Assembly: GCA_032433595.1 (NCBI GenBank)
Contig: JASWJB010000289.1
Span: 1-57,370 of the forward strand
Length of the DNA stretch: 57,370 bases
Direction: 5' to 3'
DNA from: Conoideocrella luteorostrata
Lineage: Eukaryota > Ascomycota > Sordariomycetes > Hypocreales > Clavicipitaceae
The notes below the pieces were generated by a model, which saw only the letters and a list, made by a program, of their open reading frames with translations, searched no databases and was not told the DNA's origin. Below, piece after piece: positions 56,059-57,370 of the stretch. The first letter of the stretch is position 1; every line of letters begins with the position of its first letter. Made by a program: the position numbers and the translations under genes.

Positions 56059-57370
56059 TAATAAGTTTATAGCTAAATAGCTATAATAATATTAAAACTA
56101 TACTATATAAGTATATTATTACTTAGAATCTTATACTTAGCTAATATAAATAAATTTAATTTAACTCTAAGGCTATTAAAACCCTTACCTTATTATTAAG
56201 GTAAAATAACTAATTATTATTACTTTACTATTATTTAACTACTTTTCTTAATTATTAGTGTTTTTTATATTTAATTAATATAAAAGCTCTTTAAGGTTAG
56301 TAAAAAAGCTTAAGAAGGTTATATATATAGAAAAAAGCTCTTAATATTTAGAAAACTAGCTATAAGTTAGTTATAAGTTTACTCCTAAGAAATAAAGGGA
56401 AATTACTTATAAGCTAATTATTTTTATATATAAAGTATAAATAATTTATAATTTCTAAGAAAATATAAGTATAAGTAATATTATATAGCTATAAAATTAT
56501 AATATATTTACTAAAAGCTATCTTATAAATAGCTATAACCTTAGCTTAAGTATATTAAGTATAACTCTTTTTATTCTTATTTTTTTTCTTAGTTAAGCTA
56601 TAAACTAGTTTTTTATAAGCTTTAATAAAGCTATTAAATTTATAATAATACTTTTTCTCTTTAGTTTTAATATTATTTCTTTTAGCTATAAAAGCCTTAT
56701 AAGTATAATAAGTATATTAATTAAGCTAGTAATAAGTTAATAATAAGATTATAATAATATAAAGTATATAAAAATACTAAAATATAAGGTTTATTATTCT
56801 TAAAATAATAAATATATTTAGTAGTATTTATTAATAAAGGTTAATAAAAAATAAGTAATAACTTAATAACTTACTTATAACTTAATACTAAAAAGTAAGT
56901 AATAGGTTTTAGTAAGCCTTTTTTTATATACTTTAGATTAAGCTTTAAGCTATTATTAGCTAAAATAAGCTTAAACTTTTAATTAATAAACCTATATATA
57001 TAATATTAATAAATTAAATACTCTTAATTAATAAAGAGTTAATAGTAAATAAAGCCTAAAAAAGTAATATATTAATAAGTAAGTAATATATTCCTTTACT
57101 AAAGTAATAAGTTAATTACTTTTCTCTTTAGGAATAATCTTATAAGCTTTAGGTATAATAATTAATAGTAAGTTAGCTTTATATATATTATATAATATAT
57201 TAAAATAAATACTTACTAAAGTAAATTAAAATTATAAAGTATTAATATTTATAAGTAAAAAAGAGTAAGTTAATATATATATATAGCTATATTATTACTT
57301 ATTTATAAGTAATAAATAGCTATATTTTACTTATAAAAAAAGAATAATAATAAAAAAAAAAAAAAAAAAT
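56059..57370. other. AT-rich DNA beyond the pol frame
   Basis: Same extreme composition, but I could not decode any domain on either strand. It may hold the 3' LTR and part of another RIP-degraded element. It ends in an A-run at the window edge. Confidence 0.4.

Larger units (their letters stand above)
50990..57370 (+). mobile_element. RIP-degraded Ty3/gypsy chromovirus and AT-rich block
   Basis: The block is almost pure A/T with long runs of TAA/TAG-type stops. Decoded in one plus-strand frame from about 52786 to 56058, it still shows a gypsy pol polyprotein (see the next two features). Upstream (50990-52785), where gag and protease are expected, no domain could be read. Asp-to-Asn and Gln/Arg/Trp-to-stop changes are pervasive, as RIP causes. 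The element runs off towards the window end, and 3' LTR boundaries were not found. Confidence 0.85.

Overview
The window is nuclear DNA from a filamentous ascomycete. Short spliceosomal introns (about 50-165 nt) with GTAAGT/GTATGT-type donors and CTAAC/CTGAC-type branch sites are visible. Housekeeping proteins of Pezizomycotina type are present (Cft1, Rtc1/Sea2, Y14, ribosomal protein S30). The last 6 kb is extremely AT-rich and carries a retrotransposon riddled with C-to-T/G-to-A changes, which is what repeat-induced point mutation (RIP) leaves. I infer a sordariomycete, plausibly Hypocreales; the sequence alone does not fix the species.

Layout. 1-3.2 kb: a broken dual-specificity phosphatase, then non-coding DNA dense in TACTCCGTA/TACGGAGTA motifs. 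3.2-4.7 kb: an intact type II membrane glycosyltransferase with one intron. 4.7-10.3 kb: non-coding DNA plus a decayed HET-domain gene and a coiled-coil relic on the minus strand. 10.4-23.4 kb: a conserved block with CFT1, two small secreted-protein genes and RTC1. 24.1-26.6 kb: a second broken HET gene. 27.1-31.4 kb: RBM8A/Y14, RPS30 and a PAF-acetylhydrolase-like gene. 31.4-36.3 kb: gene-poor DNA with a Tc1/mariner transposase stub. 36.4-39.1 kb: a long disordered protein with a C-terminal Cys cluster. 39.1-51 kb: an accessory stretch with an aminoglycoside-phosphotransferase-like relic, a third HET gene (one frame, four nonsense codons), a diverged tandem duplication, an intact fucose-lectin-like gene with four exons, and a broken NucA/NucB-type gene. 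51-57.4 kb: a RIP-degraded Ty3/gypsy chromovirus whose pol frame, including a chromodomain, is still traceable.

How it fits together. Conserved genes are intact and have clean splice structures. Every recognisable accessory gene that belongs to a variable family (three HET-domain genes, phosphatase, NucA/NucB, APH) is broken, while the lectin and the small secreted proteins are open. The window therefore looks like a border between a core block and a decaying, transposon-bounded accessory block that has lost several allorecognition-type genes. Intergenic stretches named in the feature list were read for tRNAs, CRISPR arrays and further genes; none could be supported.
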